A DNA stretch of 24,361 bases, from assembly GCA_000934455.1 (NCBI GenBank), contig KN886508.1, forward strand, positions 55,258-79,618, in the 5' to 3' direction. Numbering within the stretch: the first letter of the stretch is position 1; every line of letters begins with the position of its first letter. The notes below the pieces were generated by a model, which searched no databases, was not told the DNA's origin, and worked only from the letters and a program-made list of their open reading frames with translations. Below are positions 1-8,655 of the stretch, piece after piece. Made by a program: the position numbers and the translations under genes. Source of the DNA: Apostichopus parvimensis. Its lineage: Eukaryota; Echinodermata; Holothuroidea; Aspidochirotida; Stichopodidae.

Positions 1-755
1 AACCTATTTATAGTTCTACTTTTGTGTGAATTCCATCTAAATTAAGAACTCAAGATTGCTCTTGAAACTTCAGGACTCCAGACCAATTGTGGGCAAAGTA
101 CTTCACGTTTTCATCACATGTGACCACGAGTCGACAACTCAAACAAACGGGAGTAAAAATATAAAATTAGAAAAAATATGGATTCACGACCTAAAGGAAT
201 GGAAAGGGGTCCACATGAAAGCCAAGGATAATTGTTCAAAGGATACTGGAAAATGCTGTTCAATTTTATTTAATTTAATAACCAAACTTAAGTAAATTAC
301 TATGACAATAAATGTGGGATGCATATATATATACACTGCCAATTTCCTTTCTTGCGTGAAATTATCAGTGTTGTAATCATTAGTACTCTATATCCCTCAA
401 CACAATTGAGGAATATGGGGTCACTTAAATTTACTTATAATTCCATTTTTTTGTTGTATAATATAAGGTACAAAGTCTGTTGTACACATTCAGAAGGAAT
501 GCTCTTTTAAAGAACAAGGGGTGTGAAATAAAATCTGTTTGAAATTTATCCCATAAAAACATCAACATTTATAATACCATATTTCTCTCTTTTAAATTCA
601 CATGTTAAACATAATTTACCTCCAGTTTTCTTCCTTTTTTTTCTTCTTGCGTCTAGAAATTCTTAGAAATAATAATTAAGTTTTCTTCAATGAATTATAC
701 AGACTCCAAAATATGCGAGCACTTGCTAGACAGTTAAAACTTACAAAAAATAAAT
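1..755. other. AT-rich non-coding stretch with one weak open frame
   Basis: No recognisable gene. One plus-strand frame is open from about 50 to 295 (about 82 codons, Lys-rich, ending at TAA). It has no ATG near its left end and no strong splice site, and a run of this length is expected by chance at this base composition. The rest is A/T-rich with poly-T/poly-A runs. Intron or intergenic DNA is the simplest reading. Confidence 0.5.
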
Positions 756-814
756 AATGAATGAATGAATGAATGAATGAATGAATGAATGAATGAATGA
801 ATGAATGAATGAAT
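756..814. repeat. (AATG)n tetranucleotide microsatellite
   Basis: About 14-15 perfect copies of AATG/ATGA, followed by a decayed AATA AATA ATGA edge. A typical eukaryotic simple repeat, likely length-polymorphic. Confidence 0.97.
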
Positions 815-1335
815 AAATAATGAATGAAAGAAGTCAAAGAAACGAAAGGTTGCAAGCATGAAGATAAAAAGAAATTTCCAAGATATCTCCATTAATCCCG
901 ATAGGCTATTTGATAAGTTGTAATGATAGTTGGTTATTATTTAAAGCAATATAGAATTTTAAAAATTAACATGAAGAAGAAGGCAAAAATAACACATGTA
1001 TTCCTTTACATGGCGCAAGAGTTTCCTGAATAGTATAAATTCAAGGTTTAAATTTTGCAATCTAATTTCTAATGAACTTAAATGACACAAATCAAAGCAA
1101 GGGTTCACAAACTACAATATGGAAATTAAAATTGAGACCAGACCTAAATATGTGCACTTGGTCTCAATGATGAAACGACACTAATGTTAAATCAGCTATA
1201 CGTATTTTACTACTTTCACAACTCTCGATGTATAGTTAGAGGGCCTGACATTTTAATGACAGCAGGAAAGCAAATGAAATAACAACAACTTTAAGGACAC
1301 AAAGTTACATCCATTTTAGTCTGTTTTCATTCCAG
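815..1335. other. Non-coding stretch with a small hairpin
   Basis: No gene seen. The only structured element is a 10-bp perfect inverted repeat at 1131-1140 and 1159-1168. The end of this stretch carries a pyrimidine-rich tract and CAG that could act as a splice acceptor for the candidate exon starting at 1336. Confidence 0.5.
1131..1168. repeat. Perfect 10-bp inverted repeat (hairpin)
   Basis: ATTGAGACCA at 1131-1140 is the exact reverse complement of TGGTCTCAAT at 1159-1168, with an 18-nt loop. It could form a small stem-loop in RNA from either strand. No known RNA family is recognised. Confidence 0.6.
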
Positions 1336-1426
1336 TTGGCCTTTTGAAGAATATCCTGGCTGGGAACTGCATATCAGGTCCTCTGAAATTTTTTTTACCA
1401 AGACAGTTGAAAACTCAGTTTGTTAA
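1336..1426 (+). CDS. Candidate terminal exon, unrecognised protein
   Basis: A pyrimidine-rich tract ending in TTCCAG (AG at 1334-1335) is followed by a frame read from TGG at 1337 to TAA at 1424-1426, giving 29 residues. The translation starts WPFEEYPGWELHIRSSEIFF and has a mixed, protein-like composition (acidic, aromatic and basic residues). An AATAAA at 1834-1839 could end a 3' UTR of about 400 nt. Length alone is not significant, since frames of 30 codons occur by chance in their hundreds in this window. The call rests on the acceptor plus the look of the translation. No family is recognised and no upstream exon is assigned. It may equally be a chance frame inside an intron. Confidence 0.2.
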
Positions 1427-2278
1427 CAGCTTTTTTTGTTTTCTCTCTTTGCACATAGATATTATAAAAACAGATTCGTTGCCTGATTTACTTTGAACAG
1501 CCCCTTGATATGAATGCTAAGTATAATTTCCACCCACATGGTGCAACCAGCTGGTACTAATTACACCTTAAGCTCAGAGTTTTAATTTCGAAGGGTACAC
1601 CCACAGGAAAATCAATTTTCTAAACTGTTTTGTATAAATACAGAAAGTTTTCAATTAAGTTTTGAATTTCAAGTAAGATATCCCTTGAAGTATATCATCG
1701 GAACTTTTTTCGAATTCATTCAACCTGATATCCACAATTTCATGTTACTTTCATTCTGTAATGTTCCATATGGTGGAAATAATTTTCAAAATTCCTTACT
1801 AACTAATTGAGATTCCCTACAATTTAATATTGGAATAAAATGTGCATAATTATGATAACAAATCATTTTTAAGTTGGTTTTAAACAAAGTCCTTCATCCC
1901 AGTTTTTTTTATTTTTTAGAATTTTATATTTAAATTATGCATACAGAGAGTTTAATAACCTACTGCACAGTACAGATGAACAGTGAAGTGAGAGGAATAT
2001 TTCTCGAATAGTTCGGCAAACCAAGTTTAAAGTATGACTTGGCTCAACACATTAATGTGCATCTAGTATGAACACATTAATGTTGTGCATACTACATGAT
2101 ATACTATAGTACAGTACGTACATGAGCAGTTCCTTCTCTTATCCCATAATCATTGTACACACGTAATGGCAGACAAACGCATGCAAGGGTACATAGACTA
2201 GAACAGTCTGGTGATAACAAACGTACGGCAAGTACGCACTAGCTGTACAGTATACACACTTGAAAATGTATCTTGCAG
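1427..2278. other. Non-coding stretch with poly-T tract and inverted repeats
   Basis: It contains a second good polypyrimidine tract ending in CATAG at about 1459, a short open frame 1471-1560 with no confident assignment, and an AATAAA at 1834-1839. At 2048-2093 there is the 12-bp palindrome CACATTAATGTG and a nearby second copy of ACACATTAATGT, flanked by AGTATG (2065-2070) and CATACT (2088-2093). No gene is called. Confidence 0.45.
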
Positions 2279-2440
2279 GACGGAACGAGACACTGGGGAA
2301 CTAAATATAACATTGTGGAGTACTTGAAGGGGTACCGAAAGATACTGTTGAACGGCAAGTGCCTCAAACCAACCATCCACATCATCAAATTTGACACAAA
2401 ACAAGTTAATGAAATTCCAGAACAGATTGAGTCCATTTAA
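2279..2440 (+). CDS. Candidate terminal exon, unrecognised protein
   Basis: An acceptor-like TCTTGCAG ends at 2278. From GAC at 2279 the frame runs 53 codons to TAA at 2438-2440. The translation begins DGTRHWGTKYNIVEYLKGYR and ends with a charged tail rich in Lys, Gln and Glu. The mix of Trp, Tyr, charged residues and alternating hydrophobics looks like a real protein end. The opposite strand is also open over 2198-2473 and is read here as a shadow. Weak points are the poor pyrimidine tract before the acceptor and the lack of homology evidence. Another exon-like frame ends at 3051 on the same strand, so these could be alternative last exons, two genes, or one real and one chance frame. No function is assigned. 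Confidence 0.3.
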   Translation, partial: DGTRHWGTKYNIVEYLKGYRKILLNGKCLKPTIHIIKFDTKQVNEIPEQIESI

Positions 2441-2875
2441 AGCAGTATATAGCTTCTTATATTTTTTCTCCATAAATTACGGGTTCCTGGCACAACATAA
2501 CTGTCACAAATAAGTCTGACTGTGTGTTTCTGACGACGAGTATTGGTACAATATGTATTATATCGTGTAGCCGAGCCGTTATTCCATATCACATGCAGCA
2601 GATCTTGAGTTACTTTTGTAAACGATGGAACATCAAGATTTAAAGCCGGGCTGATTTGGATGACACCCTCGAGTGCTGTCCGTCCTTACTGAAACCGTGG
2701 GCAAATTGGTTCAATGAGTAGTTAAGAACAACGATACAGTACCCGTCGCGATTTAAGCCGCAGACTGTCGACTTTTCCGTTCTAATCGACCTGAAGAGCT
2801 GGCGATGTTTGACACCGCTCCCCTGCTGACCCACTTTCAGGTTATTGCCCACTCTCTCTCTCTCTCTCTTCTGAG
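2441..2875. other. Interval between two plus-strand exon candidates
   Basis: This interval is more G+C- and CpG-rich than its surroundings. In the frame that becomes the 2876-3051 exon, stops fall only at 2641, 2719, 2827 and 2872, fewer than expected by chance, and the stretches between look partly protein-like. The minus strand is open across 2640 to about 2900 without an ATG near its start. This could be an intron, a decayed coding region, or an unrecognised minus-strand exon. The (CT)n tract at its right edge favours an intron for the plus-strand model. Confidence 0.35.
2852..2869 (+). repeat. (CT)9 dinucleotide tract, probable polypyrimidine tract
   Basis: Nine CT units are followed by TTCTGAG (AG at 2874-2875). 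It is a simple repeat in its own right, and its position just before an AG and an open frame fits a polypyrimidine tract for a splice acceptor on the plus strand. Confidence 0.85.
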
Positions 2876-3051
2876 TCTACAATTTGGAAAGGTGGTCGTC
2901 TCTAGGACGACGTGGAATATTAACCGCTGAAGACTTTTCTGGAGAGGATGGTATAGATCTATTCATGTCTATGACAAACAAGAGATTAGTACATCAGGAG
3001 AGGTACATGGAGGCTTTCCCTTCTCCAGAGAATAGATCTCAATTAATCTGA
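2876..3051 (+). CDS. Candidate terminal exon, unrecognised protein
   Basis: Directly after a (CT)9 tract and the AG at 2874-2875, the plus frame is open for 57 full codons (TAC at 2878 through ATC at 3048) and stops at TGA 3049-3051. The translation begins YNLERWSSLGRRGILTAEDF and is hydrophilic, with acidic (GEDGID) and basic (TNKRLVHQERY) patches, as expected of a soluble C-terminal tail. The frame has few rare-looking codons and no homopolymer runs. The acceptor is GAG rather than CAG/TAG, which is less common. A second AG at 2912-2913 could also serve. The exons upstream are not identified; the 2279-2440 frame is in a different phase and has its own stop. No family is recognised, so the function is unknown. 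Confidence 0.35.
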
Positions 3052-4223
3052 ACCATCCCCCGAGGATATAGCTTTGTTCAAACCACACCAGACCTGTTTA
3101 TAGTACCATGAATAATCCAACTAAAACCTCCATATGCCACAGCGGAATTATTACTTTTGACTAATCAAGTAACGAAAAATTACTTACCTATTGCATTTTT
3201 TTTATTTATTATTTTTTTTGTACCGTGTCATTTCTGAAAAAGTATCGTTTGGTTTTCAACTAGTACTTTGTCAGTTTAAGGGCACAGCTTCATGTGAGAG
3301 TACATGTTGTATGTACTTTTGGAGTCCCTTTTGTTAATTGCTTTTGATATATTTTTGATCATCTGGAACGTTGTGAAATTTAGCCAAGGCTGTGCTTGAA
3401 TACATTATATTGCAAAGAAATCCATCTCCTTATTTTTATATGTAAAGTAAAACCCACTTGCGCCGTACAGAGAGCAGCTGGATATCTGAATTTGCGTTTC
3501 CTATCAATCTATACCAAATTCATGCATCCACTTTGGTTTCTAGAGAGAATATAGTACATGCGATTTACCGTAAATTTATACAAAGATTACTTTTGCACGT
3601 GTACACACGTGTCTGTCGACCTTCTCGTTAAAATATTCGCTGTCAATAAATCCCGCTTTACCAGACAGGCTTAACTCGAATCATCTCAATTAGGGATAAT
3701 CCTACGAGACCCTTTGCATATATCCTAGAGAGGAACAGTCCATCTGCCGAGAGCCACAGGGAATTTTGACCCATCAAATTAACAGAAATTCCCTTGCTTT
3801 AGACCTTGGGTATCTAATTAACATGTCTTTATCATCATATATAAAATTATATGAAGTACAGGTGCCTTTTACTGCCTTTTTGGTTTATAGTGATGTTTAC
3901 CAAGTCCTTTCGGATTTTTCTAATTTCTAATTTTCTTCCTATGGCCTTTCAATGTACTACAGTGTATACTCCAAGGATCTCATACGGCTTGGTATATGTT
4001 ACTTAAGACGATTTTAATCATAGCAACAGAAGATAATTAACCCAAGTAGAGTTACATGTGCTGGCTTGGTCTCACATTGTGATTTCCAAAAAAGCAAAGT
4101 CCAATGTTGAAGTAACTTTGCTGCACAGCAATATCCACGTAAATTTTCAAGACATACAGTATATCATTATCATCTAAAGGTTTTTTGAAAATTCCAACAC
4201 TTACTGGTTTGGATATTTACGAG
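3052..4223. other. Non-coding stretch; twin E-boxes inside
   Basis: No gene called. A plus-strand frame is open over 3446-3628 (61 codons) without an ATG start or convincing splice sites, and I do not call it. Poly-T runs lie near 3196-3220. Two CACGTG boxes sit at 3596-3611. Confidence 0.45.
3596..3611. promoter_or_regulatory. Two CACGTG E-boxes 10 bp apart
   Basis: CACGTG occurs at 3596-3601 and again at 3606-3611, start to start exactly 10 bp, about one helical turn. CACGTG is the canonical site of bHLH/bHLH-ZIP factors of the Myc, USF and CLOCK type. There is no mapped transcription start nearby, so a regulatory role is only suggested by the pairing. Confidence 0.25.
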
Positions 4224-4240
4224 TGATGAGCTTACCTGTC
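4198..4240 (-). repeat. Dispersed repeat copy, partner of 17713-17755
   Basis: These 43 bp match 17713-17755 with only a few differences, ending in the shared block CTTACCTGTC. To the right, a second block (CTCCAGTC and the following pyrimidine-rich 30 bp, about 4290-4322) matches 17755-17793. The two copies therefore differ by an internal segment of about 50 bp present here and missing there. On the minus strand the shared block reads as a consensus splice donor (CAG|GTAAG). Confidence 0.6.
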
Positions 4241-4424
4241 CTCCCACAACCTTAGCTCTCGTTCTACTGTACCCTTGATGCCCCGGACCTCTCCAGTCAA
4301 TGCTCTTCCTTCTCATTCTACCGCCCAAAGTGCCTATGTAGATACATCCGTATTGCATAGAGGACGCACAGTTAATTCAAGGCACAGTAGAAAGAGTGCT
4401 AAGGTTGTGGGGAGACAGGTAAGC
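4231..4424. repeat. Foldback inverted repeat with about 48-bp arms
   Basis: Arm 4231-4278 is the near-complete reverse complement of arm 4377-4424 (one small indel and a handful of mismatches), with a spacer of about 98 bp. The core is CTAAGGTTGTGG followed by ACAGGTAAGC, so both arms contain a perfect-looking 5' splice donor reading outward. The minus strand between about 4240 and 4358 is open and protein-like, with RMRRKSIDWRGPGHQGY near its middle, and ends at the donor. It could thus be an exon later duplicated in inverted orientation, or a foldback/MITE-like mobile element. The partial copy near 17.7 kb favours a repeat family. Confidence 0.55.
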
Positions 4425-4434
4425 GAGGAGCGCA

Positions 4435-4979
4435 GTTAATTCCCACACTTTAGAAGGAAAACAAATACACCTGTGTGTTTATCATGATTTTCCATAAAAA
4501 AATATGGAAAATCATACCAGTTGACAGCTCTGACAAAAGAAAACAGAAAAAAAATCCAAGTTGTCTGTCTGATACTTGAGTTTGAAAACTTGCACTTTAA
4601 TACCAGACTTGGTGTAACTCCCATATATCAAATGCTGCACCTGTAAGAAATGACAGAACAACGACTATAATTTGCAATTTCCTCAAGTAAATTCATATTT
4701 TGGGGGGGGGGGGCAGAGCTTTAATTTTAGCAAATTTGCCATAAAGTATTGATAAACTGTAGTATGTGTATAGTAGTGAATACATACAGTATATGCAGTA
4801 TTTCTGTGTTCAACGTGTATGCTACAATCAACAAAATCAAGGTCAAAAACAGCTGCCTCTTCGTTCCAAATCGATACCATTCTGAAGTCGTCCCTACAAC
4901 TCCAATCTTATTTTCACATGCTGAGATCTTTGTTCTCTCAAGTTTGTAGTATCATGTAATATATACTGTACACAACTTA
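4435..4979. other. Non-coding stretch with a G12 run
   Basis: No gene supported. A run of 12 G lies at 4702-4713. Several overlapping 60-codon frames on both strands here are of chance length and low-complexity composition. Confidence 0.5.
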
Positions 4980-5192
4980 ATGTTCAGCAAACTTGCTTAT
5001 ACACTAGATCTTCATTTAAGAGATCTGTTTAAAATCTCTTCCAAATTAACTGCTCAAGAAGGGTTAGAACAATTTGCAGGTCCCTTCATACGTGACGATA
5101 ATACCAAAAAAGGTACAACTGGTAATAAAGGATATATGTCAGATCAAAATCCTCCCTGCAAATTTAACATTACAGTAATACTGTATGCTTAG
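4980..5192 (+). CDS. Unrecognised short ORF, weak candidate
   Basis: This is a 70-codon frame ending at TAG. The product would be hydrophilic in its middle (GTTGNKGYMSDQNPP) with no signal peptide, membrane segment or motif that I recognise. The composition is reasonably protein-like, but the length is well within chance expectation and no splice or promoter signals frame it. It is recorded as a possible exon fragment only. Confidence 0.12.
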   Translation: MFSKLAYTLDLHLRDLFKISSKLTAQEGLEQFAGPFIRDDNTKKGTTGNKGYMSDQNPPCKFNITVILYA

Positions 5193-5393
5193 GTATAGTT
5201 GAGACTATAGGCCAGACAAACATATGTATGTATGTTCATGCAGTATAAGAAAGTTCTGCCAGTATCTTGAAAATTTCCTGAAGATGAAAACGTTTACAAT
5301 TCTTGTCCTAACGTGGTCCTTCGTTTTCACAGCCGGACACTTACTAGCCACTAATTAAAGTGGAAGGCACCATGTTAAAAAATAGGATGCTGA

Positions 5394-5414
5394 GGGGGGA
5401 GGGGGAGGGGGTGG
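5394..5414 (+). repeat. G-rich tract, possible G-quadruplex
   Basis: Three G runs of 5-6 separated by single A residues, then TGG. With runs splitting, four G-triplets are available on the plus strand, enough for an intramolecular quadruplex in principle. Confidence 0.6.
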
Positions 5415-6508
5415 AGTGCAGCATCCTGGTGCATTGCACTATCTATATTGTACTCCACAGCTTAATTTACACAATAGACACTGTAGATCTGCAGAGATAA
5501 TCCCTAAATTGTTTTAATACTGACTTATCCTAGCTGAGCAGGATCTCATATCTGCTGCCACTTTTCTAATTTGACACAGGGCCTAAGCTGGTCCTAGCTG
5601 TAAAGAGCAATGTGTGGAATTTTTAAATTTTCAAAAATTTACACCATAATGTACAAACATTAATTTCTAATATGATCGACACTTGAAGAGTCACGATAAT
5701 TATCTACACAGGTTAAGTATGCGATTTTTGGTATCTACCTGCATCAGAAAAAAATTCAATAAAGTCGAAACTCATGAAGAGCTGTTTTCAATGTTTCCAC
5801 GGAAATACTGTAAACATGTCATCATCTTGTAAACATGTTGCATAATTTACAGGACAATTAGAATCATTGTAACACTTACAGTTTAAAGTTTGATTCATCT
5901 CTGTAAGACTACTTGTGCATCAAATACTAAAAATATCCCATTAATGTTCACACGTTTTTGAAGTAGCTGTAAACATAAACGCTTTACAGCAGCTAACAGG
6001 ATGGGTTAAAGGGAAGCTTGAATGATCTTAAACATTGACTGTTGACCATAAACACAATATTCATAGAACATGAAATAAATTTTGTAGATTTTGAGTGTAC
6101 AAAGAATTGTTTACCCAAACAACTTTTTTCTCATAGAGGGAGGGGAACTCCCCAACTTCAACCCCTCCAAGGGACTGACATCATTTATGGCCCCATTCCC
6201 GAACTCTGGCTATGGACCTGCTATGGTGTAAATTTAGGGTATGGTGTATCAGAGCTTCATATTAGCATATATATGTCAGTCGGACTGTATCCTTCTTGCT
6301 TGTATTCCAAAGGCTGCCTTTTTTTAGTACAGTAATAGTTTACTATATTTCTCGAAACACATTTCTACTCTTCCGTTAGTCTTAACTATAATAACGTGAT
6401 AAGTTATACTTGTCACTTTTCAATTATATATAGCACGTATTTTAGAAAACAAATCTCACAGAGAAAGACTGTCTCCATAACTAATCATTTCTATAATTTT
6501 CCAACTGT
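5415..6508. other. Non-coding stretch
   Basis: AT-rich DNA with scattered TACAGT/ACTGTA motifs. A 97-codon plus frame at 6042-6335 is within chance length, has a bias typical of non-coding translation and lacks splice context, so it is not called. Nothing else is seen. Confidence 0.5.
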
Positions 6509-6558
6509 CCCCCCATCTTCTCCCTACCCCCCTCCCCCTCCCCCACATCCTTTTCCCC
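6509..6558 (-). repeat. C-rich tract, possible G-quadruplex on minus strand
   Basis: Several C runs of 4-6 (6509-6514, 6527-6532, 6534-6538, 6540-6544, then a CCCC at 6555-6558) separated by short T- and A-containing spacers. The complementary strand satisfies the usual four-G-run pattern. Confidence 0.6.
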
Positions 6559-6832
6559 AGAGACTAATAACGATTGACCTGACATCATCAACAATCCTAC
6601 CATACACAAGCAAGCCTCCCAAGATTTTCATACAAATCTGTTTTCTCATCACGACGACGGTTCCATAAATGTGTTCACAGAAAGGAACAGATCGTCGACA
6701 AGATAAAACAAGTAGAATACTCGGTCGCTAGGAGTTATCTCCCACGATGGGTTAATATTCACACCAACCGTGATCTAGCTCTGTAACATAGACCATTCAC
6801 GCAACTCAAGAACCTTCTCCGACGTCCTGCGT
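6559..6832. other. Slightly CpG-richer non-coding stretch
   Basis: No gene is seen. CpG dinucleotides (ACGACG, GTCGAC, GGTCGC, CCGACG) are denser here than in the flanks, a feature shared with the following small ORF. A promoter or first-exon zone is possible, but no TATA or initiator arrangement stands out. Confidence 0.3.
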
Positions 6833-7021
6833 ATGAAGTCATCGTTTTGCCCGTGCGACCTTTCTTTTTCTCTTAATTCACCTTGCATCTTTAACGTTTT
6901 ACTGATCAGTAGCTACGGGGCATCTATAGCTGCATTTGGTCTTGTAATTTTATTTATCTACAGAAGCATCTTGACTGTCGTTAAGTGGCCAGTAAAAGGG
7001 CGTAACAGCTTAACAGCATAG
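6833..7021 (+). CDS. Short ORF with one predicted membrane segment, weak candidate
   Basis: Starts at ATG and ends at TAG, 62 codons. The first 20 residues are Cys/Ser/Leu-rich. A hydrophobic run at about residues 23-43 (VLLISSYGASIAAFGLVILF) would make one membrane helix, followed by a basic tail (VVKWPVKGRNS). That is a plausible single-pass small protein with a positive cytosolic end. It lies in a CpG-richer patch. No family is recognised, and chance is not excluded at this length. Confidence 0.15.
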   Translation: MKSSFCPCDLSFSLNSPCIFNVLLISSYGASIAAFGLVILFIYRSILTVVKWPVKGRNSLTA

Positions 7022-8541
7022 TTCTCTGAGGGTGAGCGTCATGTAATTATCTAGGTATATATATACTCCGAGAATGTTTTCATTTTTGAGGTGCAGTAAG
7101 GTCAAGGACCAAACAGTAATACAGTAACTCAACTACACGGCTCGTATTTGACTGACTGAAAAAACCTTCGCTATGAGATACATGTGAGAGAAGAAAGTTA
7201 AAATTGATGTCTTGTTGTACCAAAATGCTTAAAAGGATTTAGTATAAATTGTTATTCAATTGATTTTGAAAGCAAGTCACCATGACCTAAAGTGTGCACT
7301 GAGACTAACAGAGATGATAAAAAGGCAGTTGTATTGCTGTTCCGGAACAATAAAGTACCTGTCCAGAGTAGACACTATTTCCCACCACAACCCACCCTTT
7401 TCCCCCCTTCACCCTTCAGATGCACTTGAAAGCAAGTTGCTTTTCAGTATAACACTGTAAAATTTATGTTATTGCACTTCACCATACATATTTGACAAGG
7501 TTATAAACTGTAGTGTGGAAGTTTCCCGGAAATGCTACATTTCTTTTTCGAGAAAACCAACAAACTGGGAGGGTAAACACAATTCCATGAAACATGCTCT
7601 TGCAAAATAAGGGGGGCGGGGGAGGGATGAGAGAGGGTACAATTTGAGTCCAGTTAGAAAATAATGTTGTTTCTAATGGTATCCCTGCCAATCAGTTAAC
7701 TCGTTCAAAGACTGACCTAACATTGCAATAATCAACAAATTGAATAATAGTAATAATTAATCGCAGAAATGCCTTGGAATATTTCTCTTGCGAATTATCG
7801 GTAGAATTATCATAAAGTATGTATCTGAAGTATTTATCAAACATAACTGTCTTTCTATGCAAACTACAAGCTTGAATTACTGAATTTGCAATGGTTTGTT
7901 CTATGTTCGCAGACAATTAAAAGTTAAGTGTTCCATGTCTTCTTTTTTTTCCTCCAGGGTACTCAACAATGAACACTTTGAATGTATTGCATTATACTGA
8001 ATGCAATACTGTACACACACACATATCCATCATACTAAACCAATTCTAATGTTTAAATTTGTTGTTTACATTATCAATGATGCCAATCTCAGAATAAACT
8101 TTTAAAACGAAAGAACAATTTCCCTTATCTCAAATGCTAATTAATACACTGTACAGTAGCGACGAATCGTTCCGATTTAAACGAACCTATAAATCATATT
8201 ATTCCTTTGTTCTTCTTTTTATTCTTCTTCTTCTTCCATTTTATTTTTCTGATCATTTTTCTGTGAAAGAGAATGACTTGAAGTATTTTAGACAGTCAAG
8301 AATTCTCTACATTGATCGCCAGGAGATGACATACTGCTCCTATTTCAGAGCCTACTGTACAACTCGATGGTATTGATTACCATAGATTTTTAATAAACTC
8401 TCCCCAAAGAAAGATGCGACTGGCAGAGAACTACAGTCACATAATAAACTTGTTTGTTTGCTATAATTACGATGGTAACACTAATTTTATAGCAAATTTA
8501 GACTTACTTGATGTTTTTGATTTTTTACTTTCTTGTTGCAG
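7022..8541. other. Non-coding stretch with G-rich tract and TTC repeat
   Basis: Holds a G-rich tract at 7611-7626 (six G, C, five G, A, three G), a short (TTC)n run near 8222-8236 and T-rich DNA. Open frames of 60-80 codons on both strands are not convincing. The right end is a T-rich tract leading into TTGTTGCAG, a good acceptor for the weak exon that follows. Confidence 0.45.
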
Positions 8542-8655
8542 GGTAAGGTCAGGAATAATAGGTCTGATACAAAACAACCTTTTATATTGACAGTCAATTT
8601 TGATATTAAAAAAAAAAACCAACGTAATTATCAAGAAGATCTAAATGTTGCATGA
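8542..8655 (+). CDS. Weak candidate terminal exon
   Basis: A strong acceptor, with about 20 nt of T-rich tract and TTGCAG ending at 8541, is followed by a frame of 37 codons to TGA at 8653-8655. The translation is hydrophilic (GKVRNNRSDTKQPFILTVNF at the start), but it includes AAAAAAAAAAA at about 8608-8618, read as KKK, which is more typical of non-coding DNA. The GGTAAGG right after the acceptor could also be a donor, giving an exon of almost zero length. It is kept because of the acceptor quality. Function unknown. Confidence 0.15.
   Translation, partial: GKVRNNRSDTKQPFILTVNFDIKKKNQRNYQEDLNVA

Noticed and set aside
1471..1560. Open frame with an HPHG sequence reminiscent of multicopper oxidases
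   Set aside because: It is thirty codons, has no strong adjacent acceptor and only one four-residue similarity, which is too little to name a family.
2198..2473. 91-codon minus-strand ORF
   Set aside because: It is antisense to the more protein-like plus-strand frame 2279-2440 and is taken as its shadow.
3446..3628. 61-codon plus-strand open stretch with a protein-like translation
   Set aside because: No ATG start, no convincing acceptor or donor, and another frame is open across half of it. Length is within chance.
6042..6335. 97-codon plus-strand ORF
   Set aside because: Chance length, no splice or promoter context, and a composition typical of translated non-coding DNA.
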